Source of the DNA: Streptomyces violaceusniger
Lineage (GTDB): Bacteria > Actinomycetota > Actinomycetes > Streptomycetales > Streptomycetaceae
Reading direction: 5' to 3'
Length of the DNA stretch: 64,000 nucleotides
NCBI GenBank assembly: GCA_005405945.1
Contig: BJHW01000001.1
Span: 4,836,001 to 4,900,000 of the forward strand
Part shown: piece after piece, positions 9,179 through 17,866 of the stretch
How positions within the stretch are numbered: the first letter of the stretch is position 1
Layout of the letters: every line of letters begins with the position of its first letter
The notes under the pieces: generated by a model
The model's database searches: none
What the model saw: the letters and a program-made list of their open reading frames with translations, nothing else
Told to the model about the DNA's origin: nothing
Position numbers and translations under genes: made by a program

Positions 9179-9759
9179 ATGACGGTTATGACCGAGCGCA
9201 CGCACATGCTGGTGGAGGAGTTCGAGGAGATCGCCTCCACGGTGCCCGAAACCGTCACGTTGGAGTTCATCAACGGACGGATCGAGGAGAAGTGCGTGGC
9301 CGACGGGGATCACGAGACGATCATCATGTGGCTGCTCAGGCAATGCATGCAGAGTCGCCCAGAGTTCGACCTGCATACGTCTCAGGGGCTGAAAGTCGGG
9401 GAGTACCGCAACGGGCGGGCCCGCCCGGACGGCTCGCTCGCACCCGTCGCGCACTTCGCGGGTCAGGGAGAATGGGCCGAGCCTGATGGGGTGCTGATGA
9501 CCGTCGAGGTCACGTCCTACGACCGGGACACCGATAGCCGCGACCGCCAGGAAAAGCCAATCGCCTACGCGGCTGCGGGCATCCCCGTCTACCTCCTCGT
9601 GGACCGAGATGCCTGCGCGGTCATCGTCCACACCAACCCCGATCCGAAGAGCGCGTGCTACCTCGACATCCACCGCGCCCCTTCGGCGAGCAGGTCGCGC
9701 TTCCGGAGCCCGTGGGCATCACACTCGATACGGAGATCCTTAAAAACTACGTCCGCTGA
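9179..9759 (+). CDS. Uma2-family (DUF820) restriction-endonuclease-like protein (apparent frameshift near the 3' end)
   Basis: About 193 residues. It shows the PD-(D/E)XK-like pattern of the Uma2 family: FINGRIEEK near the N-terminus, PDGSLAPV, then EPDGVLMTVEVTSYDRDTDSRDRQEKP and YAAAGIPVYLLVD. Streptomyces carry many copies, often as solitary genes of unknown role. The end is out of frame after a C4 run at 9678-9681; restoring one C gives the expected C-terminus and the stop at 9757-9759. The start ATG at 9179 has an aggaaagggg ribosome site. It is not obviously linked to its neighbours. Confidence 0.8.
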
Positions 9760-9855
9760 GTCCCCCGCCCGACGCCGGGGCTTCGGTGGGGCACGGTGGA
9801 GGCCAGGCGGCATCAAGGCACCACGTACTGGGTGCTCTCGGCGGCCCCGGGTCAT

Positions 9856-10074
9856 TCAGCGTGCCGCTCCGCCGCGCACCTCGAGTGAGGCCAGCAGCTC
9901 CCCCGTGGCGGCGGCGATGGCTTCTACGGCCTTGTCGAAGGCCTCCGCGTTGTGGGCGGCCGGCTGGCGGAAGCCGGAGATCTTGCGGACGTACTGGAGG
10001 GCCGCGGCGCGCATATCGGCCTCGGTGACGGACTCGGCGTACGGCGGGCGGAGCGTCTTGATGGATCTGCACAT
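9856..10074 (-). CDS. DUF2277 family small protein
   Basis: 72 residues with the family hallmarks MCRSIKTL at the start and AALQYVRKISGF in the middle. The function is unknown; members are short cytoplasmic proteins that often stand alone in actinobacteria. No strong ribosome site precedes the ATG. The preceding gap 9760-9855 contains nothing recognisable. Confidence 0.8.
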   Translation of the reverse strand: MCRSIKTLRPPYAESVTEADMRAAALQYVRKISGFRQPAAHNAEAFDKAVEAIAAATGELLASLEVRGGAAR

Positions 10075-10186
10075 ATTGACGACGGTACGCCGGGGGTACG
10101 ACAGTCCCCAGCCCGTGGTGGGGCGGTCCTTGCGGGGTGTCCGGCGGTGCTGGGCGCCTGCGACGGGCTGCTCCCCGCCCCACGCG

Positions 10187-10259
10187 GCGTCGATGTGCGG
10201 CTCCGCCGCGTGGGGCTCCGCCCCAGACCCCGCTCCTCAATCGCCGGAGGGGCTGGAAT
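10187..10259. repeat. Streptomyces-type palindromic repeat
   Basis: The stretch contains ggggctccgccccagacc and a tail cgccggaggggctgga, the pattern of the GC-rich palindromic repeats seen between many Streptomyces genes. It runs into the 3' end of the adjacent hydrolase, so the last residues of that protein (about DSSPSGD) and its stop codon come from the repeat. Confidence 0.6.
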
Positions 10260-11103
10260 CGGGCTCGCCCAGGACGAAGGCGCGGATCAGGTCGGCCAGT
10301 GGGCCCGGCTGGTCCTGGGGGATCAGGGTGTGGCTGTCGGGGATCTCCACCAGGCTGCCCCGGGGCAGCAGACCGGCCAGGCGGAGGCCGTGCTCGGGCG
10401 GCATGACGCGGTCCTCGGACGCCCAGGCCACCAGGGCGGGGCGGTCGAAGGTGCGCAGGGCCTCGGCCCAGTGCAGCAGCTCGTTCACCGGTGGCACGCC
10501 GAGGACGTACTTCCGCAGGTCGCGGCGGACTTCCGGGGAGGACCACAGCGGCTGGAACCAGGCGTCCATCACCTCGCGGTCGACCGGGCGCTTGGTCATC
10601 CAGCCCCAGGTCATCGGCAGCCGGCGCAGGGGCGCGAGCTTCAGCAGCTTGAAGGCGGCGTTGAGCCCGCCCGGCAGCCTCGCGGCCAGCCGCAGATTCT
10701 TGCCGGGCAGCCCGGGCGGGTAGTTCTCGAACGCCTCACAGGAGGTGATCACCAGGCGGCCGATCCGCTGGTCGCGGCCGTCGGCGATCAGCGCCTGCGC
10801 GCCGCCCCAGTCGTTCATGGCCAGCGTGACGTCCGTAAGGTCGAGCCGGTCCAGGAACTCGGCGACCAGCCGGGCCACCGCGAGCACCGACAGATCCGCG
10901 TCGGGACGCATCGGGCGGCGGTGCCCGCCCAGGGGGAGGGTGGGGACGACACAGCGGATGCCGGGGGCCAGCGCGGCGACCGCCTCGCGCCACAGGGAGC
11001 CGTCCATGGCGACGCCGTGCAGCAGGACCGCGACGGGGCCCTCGCCTCCCGTGTCCTCGTACTCGATGGTGCCTGCCGAGAGTTCCACCTCGAGATGCGG
11101 CAT
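10237..11103 (-). CDS. Alpha/beta hydrolase (haloalkane dehalogenase / epoxide hydrolase-like)
   Basis: 288 residues, alpha/beta-hydrolase fold. The oxyanion motif VLLHGVAMDGSLW is near residue 30. The nucleophile elbow reads MNDWGGAQ, that is an aspartate rather than a serine, as in haloalkane dehalogenases and epoxide hydrolases. The histidine motif PDSHTLIPQDQP is near the C-terminus. The substrate is unknown. The start ATG 11103 fits the family N-terminus. It ends inside a palindromic repeat, which has supplied its last few residues. It lies 23 bases downstream of the PPTase gene on the same strand and may be co-transcribed with it. Confidence 0.75.
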   Translation of the reverse strand: MPHLEVELSAGTIEYEDTGGEGPVAVLLHGVAMDGSLWREAVAALAPGIRCVVPTLPLGGHRRPMRPDADLSVLAVARLVAEFLDRLDLTDVTLAMNDWGGAQALIADGRDQRIGRLVITSCEAFENYPPGLPGKNLRLAARLPGGLNAAFKLLKLAPLRRLPMTWGWMTKRPVDREVMDAWFQPLWSSPEVRRDLRKYVLGVPPVNELLHWAEALRTFDRPALVAWASEDRVMPPEHGLRLAGLLPRGSLVEIPDSHTLIPQDQPGPLADLIRAFVLGEPDSSPSGD

Positions 11104-11126
11104 GGCGCCGACTGTACCCGGGGTGA

Positions 11127-11960
11127 TCAGCCCAGAGGCAGACCGGCCAGCGTCACCACCGGACGCGCCGCGCCACCGGGCGCCGTCTCGGCCCGTACGG
11201 CCTCGTCCCTTACCGCGACCGCCGCGTGGTAGCCGGGCGGGGCGTCCAGGTCGGCGAAGGTCCAGCCGCGTGGGCCGGGCGGGGCGTCGGCCGGGGCCAG
11301 GCGCTCGGCGAGCCCGACGTGGTGGGCGGCGATCCCGCCCGGCAGCCCGGTGCCGATGCCCTTGAGATACGCCTCCTTACGGACCCAGCAGCCCAGGAAC
11401 GCCTCCTCCCGCAGCTCCTCCGGAAGCGCGTCGATCGCCGCCCGCTCCTCGGGGTGCAACTGCCCCACCAGCCCCGTCAGCCGGGCCCCGGCGCGCCCGG
11501 GGTCCCGCTCCTCGACATCGGCGCCGACGGGCACTCCGGCGACGGCGCACAGCGCCGCGTCCCCGGAGTGGGAGAGGGAGAAGTGCAGCGCGTCCTCGCC
11601 CGCCAGGGCCGGGCGGCCGTGCGGCTTGTCGCAGTCCGGCATGCCGCAGGTCTCCCGGGTGAACGCGACCTCGGCCGGGTCGATGCCGAGATAGCCGCCG
11701 AGCAGCGTCCGCAGCCCCACATGGGAGGTCACATAGCGCTCGCGCGCCACGTCCGACCGCAGCCGCGCCGCGCGCTCGCGCTCCCGCTCGTCCAGCATGC
11801 CCTCCGCGACGGCGGCGGCAGCGGTGGCGTACGGCGGGATCCGCAGCAGCCATACGGCCACCTCACCGGGGCCGGGGCGGTCCCCGGGGCCGGGCAGGGC
11901 GCGGACCGGGGCCCATCGCCGGGGCTCATGTGCGGGCTGAACCGGGCTGGTGAAGGACAC
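11127..11960 (-). CDS. 4'-phosphopantetheinyl transferase (Sfp type)
   Basis: Transfers the phosphopantetheine arm of CoA onto carrier proteins. It has the Sfp motifs LHFSLSHSGD, VPVGADVEERDP (metal-binding acidic pair) and the signature FLGCWVRKEAYLKGIGTGL. I chose the GTG at 11960 because an aggggggaag ribosome site lies just upstream; the product is 277 residues. About 4-5 kb from the polyketide operon, it is the natural candidate for activating the two ACPs encoded there. That link is inferred from proximity. The 11961-12239 gap upstream is a divergent promoter region without a gene. Confidence 0.9.
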   Translation of the reverse strand: MSFTSPVQPAHEPRRWAPVRALPGPGDRPGPGEVAVWLLRIPPYATAAAAVAEGMLDERERERAARLRSDVARERYVTSHVGLRTLLGGYLGIDPAEVAFTRETCGMPDCDKPHGRPALAGEDALHFSLSHSGDAALCAVAGVPVGADVEERDPGRAGARLTGLVGQLHPEERAAIDALPEELREEAFLGCWVRKEAYLKGIGTGLPGGIAAHHVGLAERLAPADAPPGPRGWTFADLDAPPGYHAAVAVRDEAVRAETAPGGAARPVVTLAGLPLG

Positions 11961-12239
11961 TGTTCGGCTTCCCCCCTGTGCGATCGGCCGATGATGCGCT
12001 CGCTGTGGACGTACTGACGGTACAGCGGCGCGCGCGGCGCGCCGTGGGTGCCCCGCCGTCGGAACGCGCCACCCCGACCGCTTCACACGCCCCCAACGCC
12101 CTTGCCGCGAGGCCGCGTTGCCGATCCGCGACTCCCGGTGACTTAGGCCACGTTCACGTTCCGGCCGACGCGGTCACCTGTCCGTCCGCACTACGATCGC
12201 GCACGTCCGGGCACGATCGGTGATGGGGGTTTGACGACC

Positions 12240-13151
12240 ATGGCGACGGGATTCCTGGCCAAGGCGGCCTCGGCGGTGACCCTCCCGGTGGCGCCGTTGT
12301 ACGGCGCCTTCCTCTCGTACATGATCTTCCACCCGCCCCGCAGACCGCATCACAAGACCCCCGCCGACCTGGGGCTGACCAGCACCGACGTCAACGTTCC
12401 GCTGAACGGGCAGCGGGGCCGCGGGCTGCATGTCTGGCTCATCCCGGGCGACGCCGAGCGGGTCGTGGTGCTCGGACACGGCCTGGGGCTCAGCAAGTCC
12501 GCGAGCCTGGCGCACGCGCGGCTGCTCAGCGAGGCGGGCTATACGGTCGCCATGTTCGACCACCGCAACCACGGTAAGAGCGTCGCGGACCGGGCGGGCT
12601 GGGGCATGAGCGACCGTCACACCGACGATGTGGTCGCCGTGGTGCGGCACATGCGGTCGATGGACGAGTACGCCGCAGCGCGCATCGCGATCTACGGCTT
12701 CTCGATCTCGACCTTCCCCTCCTTCTACATGCTCAAGCGGGAGGACTGCCCGGTCGACGCGGTGGTCTTCGACAGCGGCCCGGCGCTGGAGCTGGCCCCG
12801 CTGTTCCGGAACTTCGTCGCGGCCGGCGGGGTGCCCATCCCCGGCCCGCTGGGCGCCGGCCCCTCCCGCCCGGTCGTGGAGTCGGTCGCCTCGTCGGCGG
12901 CCGTGGCGATGCTGCGGGTGCAGTGGCCGCCGCCGCTCGGGGGCGCGTACGAGCGCACTCCGATGCTCTTCCTGACCGGTGAGCGCGACACCATGATCCC
13001 CGCCTCGGGGGTACGGGCGCTGGCCGAGCGCTATCCGCTGGCCGAGGTGCACACCCTGCCGGACACCGAGCATCTGCAGGGGATCAAGACCCAGCCGGAG
13101 ACGTACGCGGAGACCGTCCTGGGCTTCCTGGAGCGGACGCTCAAGGACTGA
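12240..13151 (+). CDS. Alpha/beta hydrolase, paralogue A
   Basis: About 303 residues. An N-terminal hydrophobic helix (VTLPVAPLYGAFLSYMIF) may anchor it to the membrane. The fold is a serine hydrolase: VVVLGHGLGL near residue 75, nucleophile elbow YGFSIS (last glycine replaced by serine), FLTGERDTMIP before the acid, and a C-terminal histidine in DTEHLQGI. It is clearly paralogous to the gene at 15046-15975, and the pair brackets the carboxylase gene. I use ATG 12240 rather than the TTG at 12231. The substrate is unknown; a thioesterase or lipase-like role is possible. Confidence 0.75.
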   Translation: MATGFLAKAASAVTLPVAPLYGAFLSYMIFHPPRRPHHKTPADLGLTSTDVNVPLNGQRGRGLHVWLIPGDAERVVVLGHGLGLSKSASLAHARLLSEAGYTVAMFDHRNHGKSVADRAGWGMSDRHTDDVVAVVRHMRSMDEYAAARIAIYGFSISTFPSFYMLKREDCPVDAVVFDSGPALELAPLFRNFVAAGGVPIPGPLGAGPSRPVVESVASSAAVAMLRVQWPPPLGGAYERTPMLFLTGERDTMIPASGVRALAERYPLAEVHTLPDTEHLQGIKTQPETYAETVLGFLERTLKD

Positions 13152-13169
13152 CCAGGCTGACCGGGCTGA

Positions 13170-13208
13170 CCTTACGGTGGGCACGGCCGGGCCCGGCCCA
13201 CCGTAAGG
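13170..13208. terminator. Bidirectional hairpin between convergent genes
   Basis: A perfect 13-bp stem, ccttacggtgggc at 13170-13182 and its complement at 13196-13208, lies between the hydrolase and carboxylase 3' ends and can serve both strands. Confidence 0.75.
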
Positions 13209-13224
13209 ACGCCATGGCCGCGGG

Positions 13225-14991
13225 TCAGTCCTTGAGTTCGCAGATCACCGCGCCGGCGCTGACCGAGGCGCCGACGTTCGCGTTCAGGTTCTTGACGATG
13301 CCACTGCGGTGGGCGTTGAGGGGCTGCTCCATCTTCATGGCCTCCATGACCACGATGAGGTCGCCCTCGGCCACGGTGTCGCCCTCGCTCACGGCCACCT
13401 TGACGATGGTGCCCTGCATGGGGGAGGTCAGGGCGTCGCCGGAGGCGGCCGAGCCGGACTTCTTGACCGCCTTGCGCTTCGGCTTCTTCGAGCCGCCCGC
13501 GGCGCCCGCGGCCTCCCCGGGCGACACCGCCAGGCCGAGGACCGCCGGGAGGGAGATCTCCAGCCGCTTGCCGCCGACCTCGACCACCACGGTCTCGCGG
13601 GCGGTCGGCTCCTCGGCCTCGTCCGCCCCGGTCGGGGTGAAGGGGGCGATGGTGTTGTTGAACTCGGTCTCGATCCAGCGGGTGTGGATGGTGAACGGCT
13701 CGCTGGTGAAGGCAGGGTCCTTCACGACCGCCTGGTGGAAGGGGATCGCGGTGGCCATGCCCTCGACCTGGAACTCGGCCAGGGCGCGGGCCGCGCGCTG
13801 GAGGGCCTGGGTGCGGGTGGCGCCGGTGACGATCAGCTTGGCCAGCAGCGAGTCCCACGCCGGGCCGATCACGCTGCCCGACTCCACGCCCGCGTCCAGC
13901 CGCACACCCGGCCCGGCGGGCGGCACGAAGGAGGTCACCGTGCCCGGGGCGGGCAGGAAGTTCCGGCCCGGGTCCTCACCGTTGATCCGGAACTCGAACG
14001 AGTGGCCGCGCATCGGCGGATCGTCATACCCGATGGCCTCGCCGTCCGCGATGCGGAACATCTCCCGCACCAGGTCGATGCCGGTGACCTCCTCGGTGAC
14101 CGGGTGCTCCACCTGGAGGCGGGTGTTGACCTCCAGGAACGAGATCGTGCCGTCCATCCCGACCAGGAACTCCACCGTCCCCGCCCCGACATAGCCCGCC
14201 TCTTTGAGGATGGCCTTGGAGGCGGCGTAGAGCTGGGCGTTCTGCTCCTGGGTCAGGAAGGGGGCCGGGGCCTCCTCGACGAGCTTCTGGTGGCGGCGCT
14301 GGAGGGAGCAGTCGCGGGTGGAGACGACCACGACGTTGCCGTGGGTGTCGGCCAGGCACTGGGTCTCGACGTGGCGCGGCTTGTCCAGGTAGCGCTCGAC
14401 GAAGCACTCCCCACGCCCGAAGGCGGCCACGGCCTCGCGGACGGCGGAGTCGTAGAGCTCGGGGACCTCTTCCATCGTGCGGGCGACCTTCAGGCCGCGG
14501 CCGCCGCCGCCGAAGGCGGCCTTGATGGCGATGGGCAGGCCGTGCTGCTCGGCGAAGGCCACGACCTCCTCGGCCCCGGAGACGGGGTCGGGGGTGCCGG
14601 CGACCAGCGGGGCGCCGGCGCGCTGGGCGATGTGGCGGGCGGCGACCTTGTCGCCCAGGTCGCGGATGGCCTGCGGCGGGGGGCCGATCCAGATCAGGCC
14701 CGCGTCCAGGACGGCCTGGGCGAACTCGGCGTTCTCGGAGAGGAATCCGTACCCGGGGTGGACGGCGTCGGCGCCGGACTCGGCGGCCGCGGCCAGGACC
14801 TTGGCCTGGTCGAGATAGCTGGCCGCCGGGGTGTCACCGCCCAGCGCATAGGCTTCATCGGCCGCGCGCACATGACATGCGTCCCGGTCCGGATCGGCGT
14901 AGACGGCTACGCTCGCGATACCGGCATCCCGGCAGGCACGGGCAACACGGACAGCGATCTCGCCACGGTTGGCGATGAGCACCTTTTGCAT
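13225..14991 (-). CDS. Acyl-CoA carboxylase alpha subunit (biotin carboxylase plus BCCP)
   Basis: 588 residues. The N-terminal biotin carboxylase domain starts KVLIANRGEIAVRVAR; the ATP-grasp loop is KAAFGGGGRGLKVA and the catalytic segment is EVNTRLQVEHPVTEE. A lysine-rich linker follows (GGSKKPKRKAVKKSG), then a C-terminal biotinyl domain with the biotin lysine in EAMKMEQP. This matches the AccA2-type alpha subunits of actinobacteria, which pair with separate beta subunits to make malonyl- or methylmalonyl-CoA. No beta subunit is in the window. Position next to the polyketide operon suggests a precursor-supply role, but it could equally be the general cellular copy. Confidence 0.92.
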   Translation of the reverse strand: MQKVLIANRGEIAVRVARACRDAGIASVAVYADPDRDACHVRAADEAYALGGDTPAASYLDQAKVLAAAAESGADAVHPGYGFLSENAEFAQAVLDAGLIWIGPPPQAIRDLGDKVAARHIAQRAGAPLVAGTPDPVSGAEEVVAFAEQHGLPIAIKAAFGGGGRGLKVARTMEEVPELYDSAVREAVAAFGRGECFVERYLDKPRHVETQCLADTHGNVVVVSTRDCSLQRRHQKLVEEAPAPFLTQEQNAQLYAASKAILKEAGYVGAGTVEFLVGMDGTISFLEVNTRLQVEHPVTEEVTGIDLVREMFRIADGEAIGYDDPPMRGHSFEFRINGEDPGRNFLPAPGTVTSFVPPAGPGVRLDAGVESGSVIGPAWDSLLAKLIVTGATRTQALQRAARALAEFQVEGMATAIPFHQAVVKDPAFTSEPFTIHTRWIETEFNNTIAPFTPTGADEAEEPTARETVVVEVGGKRLEISLPAVLGLAVSPGEAAGAAGGSKKPKRKAVKKSGSAASGDALTSPMQGTIVKVAVSEGDTVAEGDLIVVMEAMKMEQPLNAHRSGIVKNLNANVGASVSAGAVICELKD

Positions 14992-15045
14992 GCTCTCTCT
15001 TCCCTCTTCCGAAAAGTTCCGTCCCGTCGAGGACGGTCAAGGTGG

Positions 15046-15975
15046 CTACCCCAGGGCCCGCTCGAGGAAATCCAGCACCACGCTCGCGTAGCCTTCGGGA
15101 TCGGTCTCCAGCCCGAGCAGATGCTCGGCTCCCGGCAGGACGTGCGTCTCGGCTTGGGCGTAGCGCTCGGCCAGCGCGTCCACCGAGGAAGGCGGCACGA
15201 TGGCATCGTGCTCGCCCGACATGAACAACAGGGGGATCTTGGCGAACTTGCCCGTCGGGGGCGGCGGCCACTGGGCCCGGAGCATGGCCGGGCCCACCGC
15301 GCACAGCGTCCGCGCCACCACCGAACGGGCCGGTTCGCCCTTGAGCACGGCGGGCAGCGGCAGCGCCTCCGCCTCCAGGAACTTGCGCAGCAGCGGCGGG
15401 ACGTCGTGCCCCGGCCCGCTGTCGCACACCAGCGCGTCAAGTTCGAACCCGTCGTGCGTCAGCGCCCACATGGACGAGAAGCACGAGAACGAGAAGCCGT
15501 AGCAGGCTATCCGCGCCGAGCCGTACCCGCCCCGGCCGCGCAGATGGGACACCACGGCGGTGACATCGCTCGCGAACCGGTCGCCGAGCCCGAACAGCGC
15601 CCGGTCGTCGCTGCTGGCCCCGTGGTTGCGGTGGTCGAACAGACAGACGGTGTACCCGGCGTCGTGCAGGAACTTGGCGTGGCGGAGGCTGTGGTCCTTC
15701 GCCGTCGCCATGCTGTGCCCGAGCACCACCACCTTCTCGGGGGACCCCGGGCACAGCCAGGTGTCGAGGTGCTTCCGCGCCGCGAAGGGGATCTTCAGCT
15801 CGGTGCAGGGCAGCCCGTGGTCCCGGGGGTGCTCCCGCTGTTCCCGGCGCCGCGGATGGAAGGCCAGATACGCCAGCGAGACGCCGAACAGCGGGGCGAT
15901 CGGCAGGGCCGCGGCCGAGAGGGCGCGGGCTCCCAGGGAGGGAGGCCGCGCCGACGTCTGGCGTGGCTCGGGCAT
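15046..15975 (-). CDS. Alpha/beta hydrolase, paralogue B
   Basis: About 309 residues and clearly related along its length to the hydrolase at 12240-13151: N-terminal hydrophobic helix (ALPIAPLFGVSLAYLAF), KVVVLGHSMATAK, FDHRNHG, nucleophile elbow YGFSFS, FMSGEHDAIVP and the histidine motif GAEHLLGL. The start ATG 15975 is supported by a ctggagg ribosome site. It lies upstream of the carboxylase gene on the same strand and downstream of the polyketide operon. Duplication around a biotin carboxylase gene is notable. The substrate is unknown. Confidence 0.75.
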   Translation of the reverse strand: MPEPRQTSARPPSLGARALSAAALPIAPLFGVSLAYLAFHPRRREQREHPRDHGLPCTELKIPFAARKHLDTWLCPGSPEKVVVLGHSMATAKDHSLRHAKFLHDAGYTVCLFDHRNHGASSDDRALFGLGDRFASDVTAVVSHLRGRGGYGSARIACYGFSFSCFSSMWALTHDGFELDALVCDSGPGHDVPPLLRKFLEAEALPLPAVLKGEPARSVVARTLCAVGPAMLRAQWPPPPTGKFAKIPLLFMSGEHDAIVPPSSVDALAERYAQAETHVLPGAEHLLGLETDPEGYASVVLDFLERALG

Positions 15976-16134
15976 CTGCGTCCTCCAGGAGGGGGAGTGT
16001 CCGTCGGCGGTCAGGGCGTTCTCGTCTCGGTCGGGACGGGCGGCTGGACGGGCGGGTGGCTGGGGGCTGGCTGGGCGGTCGGAACGGGCGGGGTGGACGG
16101 GCGACAACGTGTGAACGAGCGGGCGGGCGAAGAG

Positions 16135-16896
16135 TCAGCCACAGCCTCCGGCATGGCCCGGATCGGCCGACCGGGCGGCGGCGAAGTCCGCGTCCGGCGC
16201 CCCGGCGACATCCGCGTCCGACGCCCCGGCCGGGGGCGTGTCCCGGGACCGGGAGCCGGAGCCGGGGCCGGACCCCGAGCGGACCGAGGCGACGAAGGCC
16301 GCCAGCCGGTCCACGCCCCAGAACTTGTCGTAGCCGTGGGTGAAGAACGGCACCCCGAACGCCCCGGCGTCGCTGAGCGCGAGCAGGGCCCGGAGCCCCC
16401 GGCCACCGCGAAGCTCCTCGTCATCGGCGGCCGCCGCCGCCCGTTCGGCGGGCAGCCCCAGCTCCCCGGCGATGTCCGCGATGGTCGCACGGTCGCAGAT
16501 GTCGCGGCCCTCCTGCCAGCGCGCTCGGTAGACGCGCTCGATCCAGGCGGGGCCGAGCCCCGCGTCCAGCGCGAGGAAGTACGGCAGATGCGGCACCTCC
16601 CAGACCGGGTCGTGATCCACCGGCCAGCTGACCGCGAGACCGCGGTCGGTCGTCAGCCGGCGCACATCCTGGAGGATATAGAGATGCTTCTCCCGGGACA
16701 TCGCCGAATAGGGGAAGTGATGGCCGTGTTCGGCCATACGGCGCTCCCCGTCCGCGTCCGGCTCCCACCACAGCTGCCATTCCACCGCCTGTGCGACATC
16801 CGGATAGCGGTCCATCAGATCACGGTAGGCGATCCAGCTGTACGGGCTGCGGAAATTGAAATAGAACCGCGGTACTTTGCCGCGCTTGGCTGCCAC
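16135..16896 (-). CDS. DsbA-family / 2-hydroxychromene-2-carboxylate isomerase-like protein
   Basis: About 253 residues, thioredoxin-fold DsbA family. The active-site region reads FYFNFRSPYSWIAYRDL. There is no CxxC motif; the SPYS serine corresponds to the glutathione-activating serine of HCCA isomerases. Later motifs are AREKHLY-like (SREKHLYILQD) and GVPFFTHGYDKFWGVDRL. Homologues occur in clusters for cinnamoyl-lipid polyketides, where an E/Z double-bond isomerisation is proposed to allow ring closure. Here it is the last gene of the polyketide operon, 96 bases after the ketoreductase. The C-terminal 40 residues are low-complexity (Ala, Asp, Pro, Ser). Confidence 0.78.
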   Translation of the reverse strand: MAAKRGKVPRFYFNFRSPYSWIAYRDLMDRYPDVAQAVEWQLWWEPDADGERRMAEHGHHFPYSAMSREKHLYILQDVRRLTTDRGLAVSWPVDHDPVWEVPHLPYFLALDAGLGPAWIERVYRARWQEGRDICDRATIADIAGELGLPAERAAAAADDEELRGGRGLRALLALSDAGAFGVPFFTHGYDKFWGVDRLAAFVASVRSGSGPGSGSRSRDTPPAGASDADVAGAPDADFAAARSADPGHAGGCG

Positions 16897-16992
16897 GTCC
16901 GTCCCCCTCGCTCGTCCGTCTCCTGCGTGACGCTCGTTCAGCGAGCGATCACATCGTGCGCACCGCCCGCACAGCGGTGCCGAGGGTGCCCG

Positions 16993-17832
16993 TCAGAGGA
17001 CGATTCCGCCGTCCACCTGGAACACCGCGCCGGTCACATATTCCGCTCCGACCAGGTACGCGACCATGTCGGCGACCTCCTCCGGACGGCCGAAGCGGCG
17101 CAGCGGGATGCTCTGCTCCGCCTCCTTGCGCACCCGGTCGGAAAGTTCGGCCGTCATATCGGTCTCGACGAAGCCGGGTGCCACCACATTGGCTCGAATG
17201 CCGTACCGGCCGACCTCCTTGGCGAGTGACTTGGTGAAGCCGATGATTCCCGCTTTGGAGGCCGCGTAATTGCTCTGGGTCGCATTGCCGTGGACGCCGG
17301 CCACGGACGAGATGTTGATGACGCATCCGGACTTGCGTTTCATCATTCCGAACACCACGGAACGGCAGAGGTGATAGGTGCCGTCCAGGTTGACCTCCAG
17401 GACGCCCCGCCACTCCTCGTCCGTCATCAGCAGCAGCGGATTGTCCCGGGTGATCCCGGCGGAGGTGACCGCGACCTCGACCGGGCCGAGCGACTCCTCG
17501 GTGAAGGCGACCAGCTCTCGCACCGCGCCCGCGTCGCGGACGTCCGTCTGCCGGCCGAGCACCCGCCCACCGCCGAGCCGCGCCGCCGCCTCCTCCAGCT
17601 CACGGGCGGCGTCGGGGCTGGAGCGATGGCAGAACGCCACATCGAAACCGTCCCGGGCCAGCCGCAGCACGGTGGCCCGGCCTATGCCGCGGGAGCCGCC
17701 GGAGACCAGCGCGACGCGCGGCGTCGGCTCCTCGTCAGGCGTCGGCTCCTCGTCAGGCGTCGGCCCCGCGTCAGGCGTCGGCTTCTCGTCACCGGATGCG
17801 CGGCCCGCGTCGTCGGATATTCGGTCGGACAT
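16993..17832 (-). CDS. 3-oxoacyl-ACP reductase (FabG-type ketoreductase)
   Basis: Short-chain dehydrogenase reducing the beta-keto group of the growing ACP-bound chain. It has the nucleotide motif SGGSRGIGRAT, the TSAGITRD segment, catalytic serine in ISSVAG, YAASK (YxxxK) and PGFVETDM, ending in VDGGIVL, all typical of FabG. 279 residues, longer than FabG because of a 37-residue N-terminal extension built from repeated PTPDEE units encoded by an in-frame minisatellite near 17725-17785. The start at 17832 is the only plausible one in the operon spacing (34 bases after the dehydratase). It is the single KR of the pathway. Confidence 0.9.
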   Translation of the reverse strand: MSDRISDDAGRASGDEKPTPDAGPTPDEEPTPDEEPTPRVALVSGGSRGIGRATVLRLARDGFDVAFCHRSSPDAARELEEAAARLGGGRVLGRQTDVRDAGAVRELVAFTEESLGPVEVAVTSAGITRDNPLLLMTDEEWRGVLEVNLDGTYHLCRSVVFGMMKRKSGCVINISSVAGVHGNATQSNYAASKAGIIGFTKSLAKEVGRYGIRANVVAPGFVETDMTAELSDRVRKEAEQSIPLRRFGRPEEVADMVAYLVGAEYVTGAVFQVDGGIVL

Positions 17833-17866
17833 ACGGTGAGGTCCTTCTCCCGGGGGTGGTGTGCGG

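Noticed and set aside
13309..17229. Very long plus-strand open frame (over 1300 codons)
   Set aside because: It lies antisense to the carboxylase, hydrolase, isomerase and ketoreductase genes. Its composition (Gly/Arg/His-rich) is that of a GC-bias shadow frame with no recognisable domain.
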